19,795 nt of DNA, taken from positions 1-19,795 of the forward strand of contig CAMORL010000013.1 in NCBI GenBank assembly GCA_946623765.1, read 5' to 3'. Below are positions 1-7,167 of the stretch, piece by piece. This DNA comes from an uncultured Clostridia bacterium. GTDB lineage: Bacteria > Bacillota_A > Clostridia > Christensenellales > CAG-138. Under the pieces are notes generated by a model. That model did no database searches. It saw only the letters and a program-made list of their open reading frames with translations, and was not told the origin of the DNA. Position numbers and translations under genes: made by a program. Every line of letters begins with the position of its first letter. Position 1 is the stretch's first letter.

Positions 1-146
1 TTGTAGCCGACCGACATGATCTTGTTATTTTCGTTGACGATACACGCGCCGACCTGTGTGCTTGGGTCCTTGCTGCGGTACGAGGACAACAGCGATACGC
101 CCATAAAATATTCATCCCACGAAAGATAATCCGTACGTTTGTTCAC
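1..146 (-). CDS. comEB: dCMP deaminase, N-terminal part (cut by window edge)
   Basis: Only the first 48 codons lie in the window. They read as the start of the deoxycytidylate deaminase family, which deaminates dCMP to dUMP for thymidylate synthesis: a [14 protein letters not shown] start, [13 protein letters not shown], then NKIMSVGY. The zinc-binding HAE and PCxxC motifs would lie beyond the left edge, so catalytic competence cannot be judged. The start is a GTG at 144-146, chosen because a strong Shine-Dalgarno (AGGAGGGAAG on the minus strand, bases 151-160) sits just upstream and the family start pattern begins there. The Shine-Dalgarno touches the stop codon of scpB, so the gene is probably the last visible member of the operon site-2 protease-scpA-scpB. 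The symbol follows the Bacillus name; the family assignment is firmer than the symbol. Confidence 0.85.
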   Translation of the reverse strand, partial: MNKRTDYLSWDEYFMGVSLLSSYRSKDPSTQVGACIVNENNKIMSVGY

Positions 147-158
147 GGTCCTTCCCTC

Positions 159-692
159 CTATACGGTTTCAATGGTTTCCGGCTCTTCAAAAGGAAGCGT
201 CGGCAGTTCGGACAGATTATGCAGCCCGAACTTGTGCAAAAACTGATCCGTCGTCGCATAGAGCATCGGTTTGCCGATGACGTCTTTTCTGCCGACTGCG
301 GCGATCAGTCCGAGCTTTTGAAGCTGGCTCACCGCGTACTCGCAGCGAACGCCGCGAACGGCCTCGATCTCCGCACGGGTGACCGGCTGCTTATAGGCAA
401 CGACGGCAAGCGTTTCCATGATCGACTGTGAAACGCTTTTTTTCTGTTCCGGCTGCAGCAGCGATTCAACGTATGCAATATAATCACGGTTTGAAACAAG
501 CTGCGCGGTATCGTCTGTCGTCATCAGGCAGATTCCGCGCCCCTCTTCACGATAGGTCATTTCCATTTCAAAGAGCAGCGCTTTGACGGACGCTTCATCC
601 TGTTCAAGCACACGGGCAATCTCCGTAATCAGCACGGGTTCACCCGCAACGAACAGCAGACATTCCACGATTGCAGCTTTCTTGTTTTCCAT
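159..692 (-). CDS. scpB: Segregation and condensation protein B
   Basis: This 177-residue protein matches ScpB, the winged-helix (kleisin-associated) subunit that works as a dimer with ScpA and SMC in chromosome condensation and segregation. Family features seen are the N-terminal start ECLLFVAGEPV, the middle block LAVVAYKQPVTRAEIEAVRGV, and GLIAAVGRKDVIGKPMLYATT in the second winged helix. The length is usual for the family. The ATG at 690-692 shares one base with the TGA of scpA (a TGATG junction), and an AGAGGA element lies about five bases upstream, so translational coupling with scpA is likely. The stop (159-161) abuts the Shine-Dalgarno of the next gene. Nothing odd was seen. Confidence 0.95.
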   Translation of the reverse strand: MENKKAAIVECLLFVAGEPVLITEIARVLEQDEASVKALLFEMEMTYREEGRGICLMTTDDTAQLVSNRDYIAYVESLLQPEQKKSVSQSIMETLAVVAYKQPVTRAEIEAVRGVRCEYAVSQLQKLGLIAAVGRKDVIGKPMLYATTDQFLHKFGLHNLSELPTLPFEEPETIETV

Positions 693-1459
693 CAGTCCTC
701 TACCTCATCCATATAGACCGTTTCCGTATCGTTCTCCGAAAGTGCTTTTGCGCGGATGTAGATCGGCGCGAACGTCGCTCCCTGTGTGATATGTACTTCT
801 CCGTGCGCAAGCATTTCCAAAAGCGCCATAAAAGTCACAATCTTTTCCATCCGCGTGCTTGCATCGCCGAACAGATCGGAAAACCGGACGCGTCCGTCCT
901 TGAGCTTTGCTCGCAGATGCAGAACGCGATCGCGTACCGTGAAGGAATCCGGTCGGACGCTCTGTGTTTTGTCGACCTTTTCCTCTTCTGCAGCTTCACG
1001 GTTCAGAATGTCCAGAAAAGCGGAATAGAGCGAATCGACGGAAACGTTACGGAGTTCAAATTTTTGCGGCGGCAGGATCACGTCTTCAGGCAGACGCGCG
1101 ATCGCCTTTTTCGTTTCTTCAAAACGCTCGTTCAATTCCTCGCTTGCGGATTTGAACGCCTTATACTCACGCAGCTGACGCAACAGCGCTTCCTTCGGAT
1201 CCTCTTCCTCTTCGTCCTCAACCGGCGGACGCGGCAGAAGGCTTCGCGATTTGATCAGAAGCAGCTGTGCGGCAACCGTCAGAAACGAACTTGCACGGTC
1301 CATATCCAGTTCGGAAAGGTCGTCCATGTACGCAAGGTACTGCGAGGTGATCTCGGACACAAAGATATCCTCGATATTGACCTCCGCCTTTTCGATCAGA
1401 TGCAGCAGAAGATCGAGCGGTCCTTCAAATTGTGAAAGTGAAACGCGGTATTCTTCCAT
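692..1459 (-). CDS. scpA: Segregation and condensation protein A (kleisin)
   Basis: This is the kleisin subunit ScpA, which bridges the heads of the SMC dimer and recruits ScpB. The N-terminal block SLSQFEGPLDLLLHLIEKAE is the family hallmark, followed by SQYLAYMDDLSELDMD and the helix AAQLLLIKSRSLLP. The acidic stretch EDEEEEDPKE (around residues 88-97) is the usual linker. The C-terminal winged helix (VTFMALLEMLAHGEVHITQ) is present, so the protein of 255 residues is complete. I chose the ATG at 1457-1459. A TTG six codons upstream also keeps the frame open but would overlap the upstream gene, and the family start begins at the ATG. One base separates it from the stop of the site-2 protease gene. 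The Shine-Dalgarno is weak, suggesting coupling to the upstream gene. Confidence 0.94.
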   Translation of the reverse strand: MEEYRVSLSQFEGPLDLLLHLIEKAEVNIEDIFVSEITSQYLAYMDDLSELDMDRASSFLTVAAQLLLIKSRSLLPRPPVEDEEEEDPKEALLRQLREYKAFKSASEELNERFEETKKAIARLPEDVILPPQKFELRNVSVDSLYSAFLDILNREAAEEEKVDKTQSVRPDSFTVRDRVLHLRAKLKDGRVRFSDLFGDASTRMEKIVTFMALLEMLAHGEVHITQGATFAPIYIRAKALSENDTETVYMDEVED

Positions 1460-1460
1460 G

Positions 1461-2144
1461 TCAGAACATTCCCGCAAGTCTCGTCAGCTGAATCAATACC
1501 CAGTTTCCGATCAGAGAGATCGGCGAGATTTGCAGCACACGAAACAGAATAAGAATTCCGATCAGAATAAACTGTCCGTATCTTCTTAAGAACAGGAATG
1601 CTTTCATCGGGATTCGTCTTGCAAACAACAGTTCAAAGATGTGATAGCCGTCGAGCGGGTAGAACGGCAGCAGATTGAACAGCATCAAAGCAATATTCAG
1701 AATGACGCCGTATTGAACGGCGGTAATCAGAATCCCATTTTCAAGCCAGGAATACGACCCTGTGATGTACAGCCGGAACAGAATGACATATGCAGCGGAA
1801 AATACGATCGCGAGCAGCAGATTCATCGTTACGCCCGCGAGCGATACGATCGCTTCTCCGCGCTTATAGTTCCGATAATTCCGGGAATTGACCGGGACCG
1901 GCTTTGCCCAGCCGAATCCGATCAGCAGAACGGCAAGAAACCCGATCGGATCGATGTGCGCAAGCGGGTTCAGTGTCATTCTTCCGAGGTTCTTTGCAGT
2001 CGGATCGCCGCATTTGTACGCAGCAAACGCATGCCCCCATTCATGCAGAGTAAGGCTTAGGAGCATTACCGGAAGGATGCATGCGAGCTGCTTCAAAAAC
2101 TCGATCGGATCCGCTATCAATTCACTTAAATTAAACAGTATCAT
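1461..2144 (-). CDS. Site-2 protease family (M50) membrane metalloprotease
   Basis: A 227-residue, mostly hydrophobic protein of the M50 (site-2 protease, YwhC-like) family, which cuts substrates inside the membrane. The zinc motif HEWGH lies at residues 34-38 and the second motif PLDGYH at 163-168, with Asp165 as the expected third ligand. GDPTAKNLGRMTLNPLAHIDPIG (residues 47-69) and FGWAKPVPVN (77-86) are typical of the family, so the enzyme looks intact. The start at 2142-2144 gives the usual family N-terminus (MILFNLSE). The frame is open further upstream to 2207, but that would run through the terminator and promoter. No Shine-Dalgarno precedes this ATG, and a -10 box ends only seven bases before it, so the mRNA may be leaderless. 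The gene heads an operon with scpA, scpB and comEB. Its substrate is unknown. Confidence 0.9.
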   Translation of the reverse strand: MILFNLSELIADPIEFLKQLACILPVMLLSLTLHEWGHAFAAYKCGDPTAKNLGRMTLNPLAHIDPIGFLAVLLIGFGWAKPVPVNSRNYRNYKRGEAIVSLAGVTMNLLLAIVFSAAYVILFRLYITGSYSWLENGILITAVQYGVILNIALMLFNLLPFYPLDGYHIFELLFARRIPMKAFLFLRRYGQFILIGILILFRVLQISPISLIGNWVLIQLTRLAGMF

Positions 2145-2151
2145 AATTGTT

Positions 2152-2180
2152 ATTATAACCGAAAAAGCGGGGTATTGCAA
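2152..2180 (-). promoter_or_regulatory. Sigma-A-type promoter of the site-2 protease-scpAB operon
   Basis: On the minus strand TTGCAA (2175-2180) and a perfect TATAAT (2152-2157) are separated by 17 bases. The -10 box ends seven bases before the ATG at 2144, so the transcript should begin at or one base before the start codon. The -35 box lies in the upper stem of the terminator of the preceding operon. Confidence 0.7.
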
Positions 2181-2197
2181 GTGCAATTCCCCCGCTT
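2165..2197 (-). terminator. Intrinsic terminator ending the murB-to-carboxypeptidase-like operon
   Basis: A GC-rich stem (2165-2172 with 2189-2197, AAGCGGGG against CCCCGCTT with one extra C) is extended by ATTGCA/TGCAAT (2174-2179 and 2182-2187) around a two-base top. Read on the minus strand it follows directly on the stop codon at 2200-2202 and ends in a run of five T, the expected shape for a rho-independent terminator. Confidence 0.85.
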
Positions 2198-2199
2198 CT

Positions 2200-3324
2200 T
2201 CAGCCATTCAGAAATTGTTCAAACGCACGTTTCAGAATTTCTCCGAATCCGCTCGACATCACATACTCTTTCGGATACAATGCCTGCTCCGTCAGAACTG
2301 TTCCGTTTGCATCGCAGTAGACGATACTGCCCACCGCGTGCTCCGGATCCAAAGGCGCTGTCAACACCTCCGGAAGATCGATTCTCTTCTGCGGTTCTCC
2401 GTCGCTTTTGTTCAGAAGAACCGAAACCCTCTCTCCCGTGAACAAGTCGATCGACTCGATGCTTGCTCCCTCTACGGGATAGCTTTCGATCGCCGGTTCG
2501 TCCGGATCGCTGACAGTGACAAGCTGATAATTCCTGAACGCTTCCTCAAAGAGTTTCGACGCGACCTCAAACCGGATCTTGCTGTTCTTCGCGCCGATGA
2601 CGGAGCAGAGATATGTCGTTTCGCCGCGTCTGCATGCGAATACGCCGCAGTAACCGTCGTCTTTGGAGCTTCCGGTAAACAACCCGATGCATCCCGGCAG
2701 TGTCGTCAAGAGCTTATTTGCGCTTGCAAGCTCCGTTTTTCGTCCGCTTGCGTGTTCGAACACAGCATACGTTTGTTCGCTGTATTTGAGAAACGTCGGA
2801 CTTTCGACAGCTGCTTCGCCAAGCCGGATCAACTCCTTGGAAGAGAACGTCATATAAGTCCCGAGACATTCCGGAAGCTGTTTCTCGACTCCTGCGGAGC
2901 GCATTGTGAGTTCTATGTTTTTGAGAAACACATCTTCCGACCCGAAAGCATGTTCAAAGAGCGCATATATCGCGTCACCCGCGGAGATCATCACGGCGGC
3001 GCGCATCAGTTCCTTTGCCGGGACGATCTCGTTTTTCTCAAGATATGCCGACGGACCGCCGATCGACGCCGCTTTTGCGCTAACCTTAATTTCGGCATTC
3101 TCGTCGATCAATCCCTTATCGAACGCCTGGCAAAGCGTCAGAACCGCAGGCAGTTTTGTTACGCCCGCAATGTTGTACCATGTGTCGGAATCCTGTTCCG
3201 AAATTACAACGTCGGTATGCAGCGGCATGATGCAGTACGCAATCACTTCATGATCCGCAAGCGCAGCGGGAACCGAAAGGAGCAGCAGTATTGACGACAG
3301 TATAAGACACAAGATTTTACGCAT
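2200..3324 (-). CDS. D-alanyl-D-alanine carboxypeptidase-like protein (S11), probable pseudoenzyme
   Basis: A 374-residue secreted protein with an N-terminal signal peptide (MRKILCLILSS, cleavage likely near residues 22-24, ALADHE). The body follows the DacF/DacA (peptidase S11, penicillin-binding protein) layout closely, including the stretch AKAASIGGPSAYLEKNE and SANKLLTTLPGCIGL, plus the C-terminal beta-rich domain. However, the three catalytic motifs are altered. SxxK reads GVTK (Gly54 in place of the nucleophilic serine, Lys57 kept), SxN reads SAG (114-116), and KTG reads FTG (216-218). Knowledge of the family says the serine is essential, so I infer that it no longer cleaves or binds penicillin covalently and may act as a binding or regulatory wall protein. 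The ATG at 3322-3324 follows a strong Shine-Dalgarno that is buried in a hairpin. The gene is last in the long operon and is followed by a terminator. Confidence 0.85.
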   Translation of the reverse strand: MRKILCLILSSILLLLSVPAALADHEVIAYCIMPLHTDVVISEQDSDTWYNIAGVTKLPAVLTLCQAFDKGLIDENAEIKVSAKAASIGGPSAYLEKNEIVPAKELMRAAVMISAGDAIYALFEHAFGSEDVFLKNIELTMRSAGVEKQLPECLGTYMTFSSKELIRLGEAAVESPTFLKYSEQTYAVFEHASGRKTELASANKLLTTLPGCIGLFTGSSKDDGYCGVFACRRGETTYLCSVIGAKNSKIRFEVASKLFEEAFRNYQLVTVSDPDEPAIESYPVEGASIESIDLFTGERVSVLLNKSDGEPQKRIDLPEVLTAPLDPEHAVGSIVYCDANGTVLTEQALYPKEYVMSSGFGEILKRAFEQFLNG

Positions 3325-3329
3325 ATGAA

Positions 3330-3361
3330 ATCCCTCCCTCAACAGTTTATGAGGGAGGGAT
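3330..3361 (-). promoter_or_regulatory. Perfect 11-bp hairpin enclosing the Shine-Dalgarno of the carboxypeptidase-like gene
   Basis: Bases 3330-3340 and 3351-3361 form a perfect inverted repeat of 11 bp around a 10-base loop. On the minus strand the 3' arm is GAGGGAGGGAT, which is also the only Shine-Dalgarno for the ATG at 3324 (about seven bases away). The folded RNA would hide the ribosome site. A short T run (TTT) follows, so a weak terminator or a transcript-end stabiliser is an alternative reading. Confidence 0.75.
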
Positions 3362-3398
3362 GGAAATAGACGCCTTAACAATGTGTCGCTGTGACAAT

Positions 3399-4505
3399 TC
3401 AACGTTTTGCAAAATACTGGTAGACCGTGCAGACCATGCCGCCGTTGCTGAGCTTGCGGCGTTTGTCGGCGGGCTTCCCGTAAATCGATTCAAACTCCCG
3501 GTTCGAGGTGATGATATTGATCTGCCAGTCCGGAATGCGTTCGAATACGGTATGCATTTCCCGGTATAGCGCTTTGACAGCTTTGGCGTCGGAAAGCCGC
3601 TCGCCGTACGGCGGATTGCAGATCAAAACGCCGTTATGCCAATCGGTTTCCAATTCTTTCACCGGACGGACCTTCCAATCCAGCATCACGCCTGCTTTCT
3701 TTGCGTGTTTCTTGCAAAGGTCGATACAGTGCGGATCTATGTCGGAACCCAGAATCTGAAGCCGATCGTTCTTTCGGACGTCGTTCGCTTCTTCCCTCGC
3801 CCTTGCAAATACGCCCGGATCGACAAACCGCCACTGTTCCGCGGCAAAGTTCCGTCCGAGCGACGGCGCGATGTTGTTCGCGATCATTGCAGCTTCGATC
3901 GGAATGGTGCCGGATCCGCACATCGGATCGATGAGCGGCGTATCGGGGAAAAACCGGGACAGCAGAATGAGTCCCGCACCGAGCGTTTCGGAAAGCGGAG
4001 CCGGAACGTTATATGTGCGGTAACCGCGTCTCGAAAGTCCTGCCCCGCAGCAATCGAGGGCAAGCGTCACTTCGTCGCGCAATATCCCGACTTCGACGAT
4101 GACCTCCTCCTCCGTCTCCGGAACGGTATTCACGCGATATGACGCTTTCAGCGACTCGACAATCGCTTTTTTCACAATGCTCTGACAGTCGGAAACCGAA
4201 AACAGCGTGCTCTTCGCACTCTTTCCGTTGACATGAATCCTGGTTCGCGGCGAAAGATACCGATTCCACGGAAGCGCTTTTGTCTGTTCAAACAGCGAAT
4301 CGAACGTGTCGGCGCGGAACGTTCCGACCGTCATCAGCAGACGCTCCGCTGTTCTCAGCCATAAAAGAGCCTTTGCCATCTCGTCGAATCCGCCGGAGAA
4401 TTTCACGCGCGCATCAAGCGTTTCTGTTTCGAGAATGCCGAGCTTATGCAGCTGAAACGCTACGGTCGATTCCAGACCGATCTTCGCGGTTGCAATAAAA
4501 TCCAT
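3399..4505 (-). CDS. ypsC: THUMP-domain rRNA N2-guanine methyltransferase (RlmL/YpsC family)
   Basis: A 368-residue class I SAM-dependent RNA methyltransferase. The N-terminal half (about residues 1-155) matches the ferredoxin-like plus THUMP RNA-binding region (ATAKIGLESTVAFQL, then LDCCGAGLSRRGYR). The catalytic half has DPMCGSGTIPIEAA (193-206, SAM-binding motif I) and NPPYGERL (297-304, the amine-methylating N/DPPY motif). Homologues modify a guanine N2 in 23S rRNA; the exact target here is inferred. Length matches the single-domain Gram-positive form, not the fused RlmKL of E. coli. The ATG at 4503-4505 follows AAGGAG eight bases upstream, which lies inside the last codons of the TPR gene. 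The TPR stop at 4508 is two bases before this ATG. Confidence 0.9.
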   Translation of the reverse strand: MDFIATAKIGLESTVAFQLHKLGILETETLDARVKFSGGFDEMAKALLWLRTAERLLMTVGTFRADTFDSLFEQTKALPWNRYLSPRTRIHVNGKSAKSTLFSVSDCQSIVKKAIVESLKASYRVNTVPETEEEVIVEVGILRDEVTLALDCCGAGLSRRGYRTYNVPAPLSETLGAGLILLSRFFPDTPLIDPMCGSGTIPIEAAMIANNIAPSLGRNFAAEQWRFVDPGVFARAREEANDVRKNDRLQILGSDIDPHCIDLCKKHAKKAGVMLDWKVRPVKELETDWHNGVLICNPPYGERLSDAKAVKALYREMHTVFERIPDWQINIITSNREFESIYGKPADKRRKLSNGGMVCTVYQYFAKR

Positions 4506-4507
4506 AT

Positions 4508-6262
4508 TCAGGACTCCTTTTCTTTCTGCATTGTGGACAGAATGCGGCGCAGAGCGTTTTCCATGCGGCGATCCGAAACATTGTACAGATCCATCAGAAC
4601 ATCGGGCTTAACGGAAGTATCGTTCAGCGCGCCGAGCCCCATCAGCACAAACGCCGCTGCGAACGCATCCTCCTGTTGGCGTGTGATCGTAGGGTATTTT
4701 CCGTCATGGAAACAGGACAGATAGAAAAAGAAGATGCGCGTCGTAACTTCCCGATGCTGTTCCGGTACGTTGAGATCGCGGTAACGAATATCGCCGTGCA
4801 GCATGTCCTCAAAGCCGACGATCAGATCCAAAATGCTTTCATAACTGATCGGTAGTTTTTTCGGCATCTGCATCGGACGGACGATCCCATACTGCCACTC
4901 TCCCTGATAATAGAGCGAATACGGCGGTTTCGCCTCCATGCCGAGCAGCAATCCGAACACGAACTGCTTGTCCTCGTCAGATTGATCGAAGCGAATCAGA
5001 AACGAACGCAGCATGCGTTCCGCCTCGTTCGTTCCGATGACGGACAGCATCTTTGCCGTTCCGCGAACGGAGGGTGACATCGGGCTTATCAGCGCCCATT
5101 TCAGAATCGAGCGGAACTGTTTGTCGTTCTCCCATGTTTGTTTGATCGCCTCGATGCCTGCGGTCGCAACATCCCGAATGCGCTTCTGCCGTGCGGCGGC
5201 TTCCCTGATCGGAACATCATAATTGATGGTCCAGCTCCGTTTGAAATCCGCTTCGGAATCCTCGCGGATATGCTTTTTATAGTAGGATGCAACCGAGTCG
5301 TTCTCGTCGCGCAGCGTGAGTTCGTCATAGATCTGTTCCGCTTCCTGTTTTCTGCCGCCTACATAGTAGCAAAAAGCAAGCTGATGCAGCATTTCAACGT
5401 CGTAAGGGAGCGATTCTCTGAGAAGTTCAAGCGCTGTCTGCGCGCGATCGTACTGCCCGATTTCCATCAGAATCGGCGCGGCATAGCCGAGCTCTTCGGG
5501 AGAACATTCCTCGTCGATCAGGATCTTTTTGCTCTGTTCTTTCGCTTCGATGTCCTGTTTCTGCATGTGATACAGCAGCGTCATCAACGCGTTTCCTCGC
5601 ACGCTTTTGCTGTTCCGTTTGAACAGATTAAATATGCGCTTCTTTGCTTCGTCATATTCGCGAACGGAAAACTGCATCATGGCGATTTCCATGTCAAGCA
5701 TCTCGCTCTCGCTGTATCGGTCGGACAGCGAAAGAAGCAATTCCAAAGCCGCTTCCTCGTTTCCGGAAATCTGCATCGCCTTTGCGCGGTGAATCGCGTC
5801 TAAAAGAGCCAGATCTTCGTTCCCGACCAGTCCGATCTGCGCTTCGAGTTCCGGCGCGTCCTTGATGAGTTCGAGGATATCGAGCGCACGTTCAGCATAA
5901 GGACCGTCCGGATCCCGCTGCAGGCAGAGATTGCAGCATTGCTCGGCAGCTGCAAATTCCTCGAGCCCCATAAAATCCGACGCTATGCCGAAGATGGTTT
6001 CCGGCGAATTCTCGTCCGCGTCTTTGATGGACGTCAAAAGAACGCTGAGGCTTTCTTCAAATCGGTGCATCCGATGCAGAACCTCGGCAAATGCAAGAAC
6101 GTATTCTTCGCGACCCGGTTCCATCTCATACGCTTTCCGAAGATACTGTTCCGCCCGCACGAGATCTTCGTTGTCGGACAGATACTTGTTTCCGCGCTGA
6201 TAATAGAACGCCGCGTTTTGCCGGAACGGAACGACGATGCCGGCTTCACGGTCATTGTTCAT
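4508..6262 (-). CDS. Tetratricopeptide-repeat protein of unknown role
   Basis: A 584-residue soluble protein with no signal peptide or membrane segment. The N-terminal two thirds is built from helical TPR-like repeats: AAFYYQRGNKYLSDNEDLVRA, AEQYLRKAYEMEP, FEESLSVLL, FAAAEQCCNLCLQRDP, YDEAKKRIFNLF, YDRAQTALELL, and KQEAEQIYDEL. The last third (roughly residues 350-584) has no motif I recognise but is also likely helical. It probably serves as a protein-binding scaffold; no enzymatic residues were seen. I chose the ATG at 6260-6262, which has GGAGGA a few bases upstream and overlaps the end of hslO by 11 bases. An ATG-like start further upstream would overlap hslO much more. Its place between a redox chaperone and an rRNA methyltransferase hints at a translation or stress link, but that is only inference. 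Confidence 0.85.
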   Translation of the reverse strand: MNNDREAGIVVPFRQNAAFYYQRGNKYLSDNEDLVRAEQYLRKAYEMEPGREEYVLAFAEVLHRMHRFEESLSVLLTSIKDADENSPETIFGIASDFMGLEEFAAAEQCCNLCLQRDPDGPYAERALDILELIKDAPELEAQIGLVGNEDLALLDAIHRAKAMQISGNEEAALELLLSLSDRYSESEMLDMEIAMMQFSVREYDEAKKRIFNLFKRNSKSVRGNALMTLLYHMQKQDIEAKEQSKKILIDEECSPEELGYAAPILMEIGQYDRAQTALELLRESLPYDVEMLHQLAFCYYVGGRKQEAEQIYDELTLRDENDSVASYYKKHIREDSEADFKRSWTINYDVPIREAAARQKRIRDVATAGIEAIKQTWENDKQFRSILKWALISPMSPSVRGTAKMLSVIGTNEAERMLRSFLIRFDQSDEDKQFVFGLLLGMEAKPPYSLYYQGEWQYGIVRPMQMPKKLPISYESILDLIVGFEDMLHGDIRYRDLNVPEQHREVTTRIFFFYLSCFHDGKYPTITRQQEDAFAAAFVLMGLGALNDTSVKPDVLMDLYNVSDRRMENALRRILSTMQKEKES

Positions 6263-7163
6263 GGATTCCTCCGTCGTTCGTTGCCTCAAGAAGCAGGGCT
6301 TCCAATGCGGCGCGATCAAATCGGTACTCTTTTCCGCAGAAATGACAGGTCAGTTCCGCTTTCCCGTCCTGTTCGATGATTTCTTTCAGTTCCTTTTCTC
6401 CGATGGAGATCAGCGCACGTTCCAGGCGTTCACGCGTACAGTCGCATGAGAACGCCGGCTCATAGGTATCCGTAAATGCTGCGTCGAGATCACGGAACAG
6501 ATCTTCGAGAATCTGTTTTAACGGTTCGCCTTCCGCAATCCTTGTGCCGAGCATCGGGATGCGGTCCGCAATCTGCATCACGCGTTCGATTGCATCGTCC
6601 GGGCAGTTCGGCATCGTCTGAATCAGAAGCCCGCCCGCGCCGGTTACAAATCCGTCCGCGGCATTTTCGTGTACGCCGAGGTATACGATCGACGGCTGCT
6701 GTTCGCTTGCCGTGAAATACTGTGCAAAGTCTTCCGCGATCTCGCCGGAAATCAGATTGCACATGCCGACATAGGGCTCTTTAAGCCCGAGATCCCGGAT
6801 CACGGTCAGTTTTCCCGCAGAGCCGACGTACCCGCGCACGTCCAGTTTCCCGTCCGCACGAAGCGGCAGTTCGACTTCCGGTTCGGTTGCGTAGCCTTTG
6901 ACAAGTCCGCCGTTCCGTCCGACGCAAACAAGATTGCCGGACGGACCGTTTCCTGCAAGCACCGTCGTGACAGTATCCGTCGCGTTCTTGCAGAGCGTCG
7001 CGATCATAGACGTCATCAGCAGCTGACGTCCGAGTGCGGCGGTCGCCACGCGGGATAGTCCGTGTGTCTTTTGTGCGTCGCGTACAAGCTGTGTCCCGTC
7101 GATCGCAACAAATCGCAATGCGCGATCGACGAGCATTCCATGAATCATACAGTCTTTTGTCAT
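6252..7163 (-). CDS. hslO: Redox-regulated molecular chaperone Hsp33
   Basis: A 303-residue Hsp33 homologue, a cytoplasmic holdase that is activated by disulfide formation under oxidative stress. The C-terminal zinc switch is complete: Cys240-x-Cys242 (SCDCT) and Cys273-x-x-Cys276 (TCHFC). The N-terminal domain shows the family blocks GYVGSAGKLTVIRDLGLKEPY, then SGEIAEDFAQYFTASEQQPS and GGLLIQTMP. I chose the ATG at 7161-7163, with AAGGAG eight bases upstream; the open frame continues up to 7250, but that would lie inside the preceding methyltransferase. Four bases separate the gene from that methyltransferase stop. The 3' end overlaps the TPR gene start. Confidence 0.96.
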   Translation of the reverse strand: MTKDCMIHGMLVDRALRFVAIDGTQLVRDAQKTHGLSRVATAALGRQLLMTSMIATLCKNATDTVTTVLAGNGPSGNLVCVGRNGGLVKGYATEPEVELPLRADGKLDVRGYVGSAGKLTVIRDLGLKEPYVGMCNLISGEIAEDFAQYFTASEQQPSIVYLGVHENAADGFVTGAGGLLIQTMPNCPDDAIERVMQIADRIPMLGTRIAEGEPLKQILEDLFRDLDAAFTDTYEPAFSCDCTRERLERALISIGEKELKEIIEQDGKAELTCHFCGKEYRFDRAALEALLLEATNDGGIHEQ

Positions 7164-7167
7164 GCTG

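Noticed and set aside
1888..3294. A long plus-strand open frame over the site-2 protease and carboxypeptidase-like genes
   Set aside because: It crosses the terminator and promoter between the genes and resembles no protein family.
3360..3569. Plus-strand small frame starting just after GAGGGAGGG
   Set aside because: The purine run directly touches the ATG, so it cannot serve as a Shine-Dalgarno, and the frame is opposite the methyltransferase gene.
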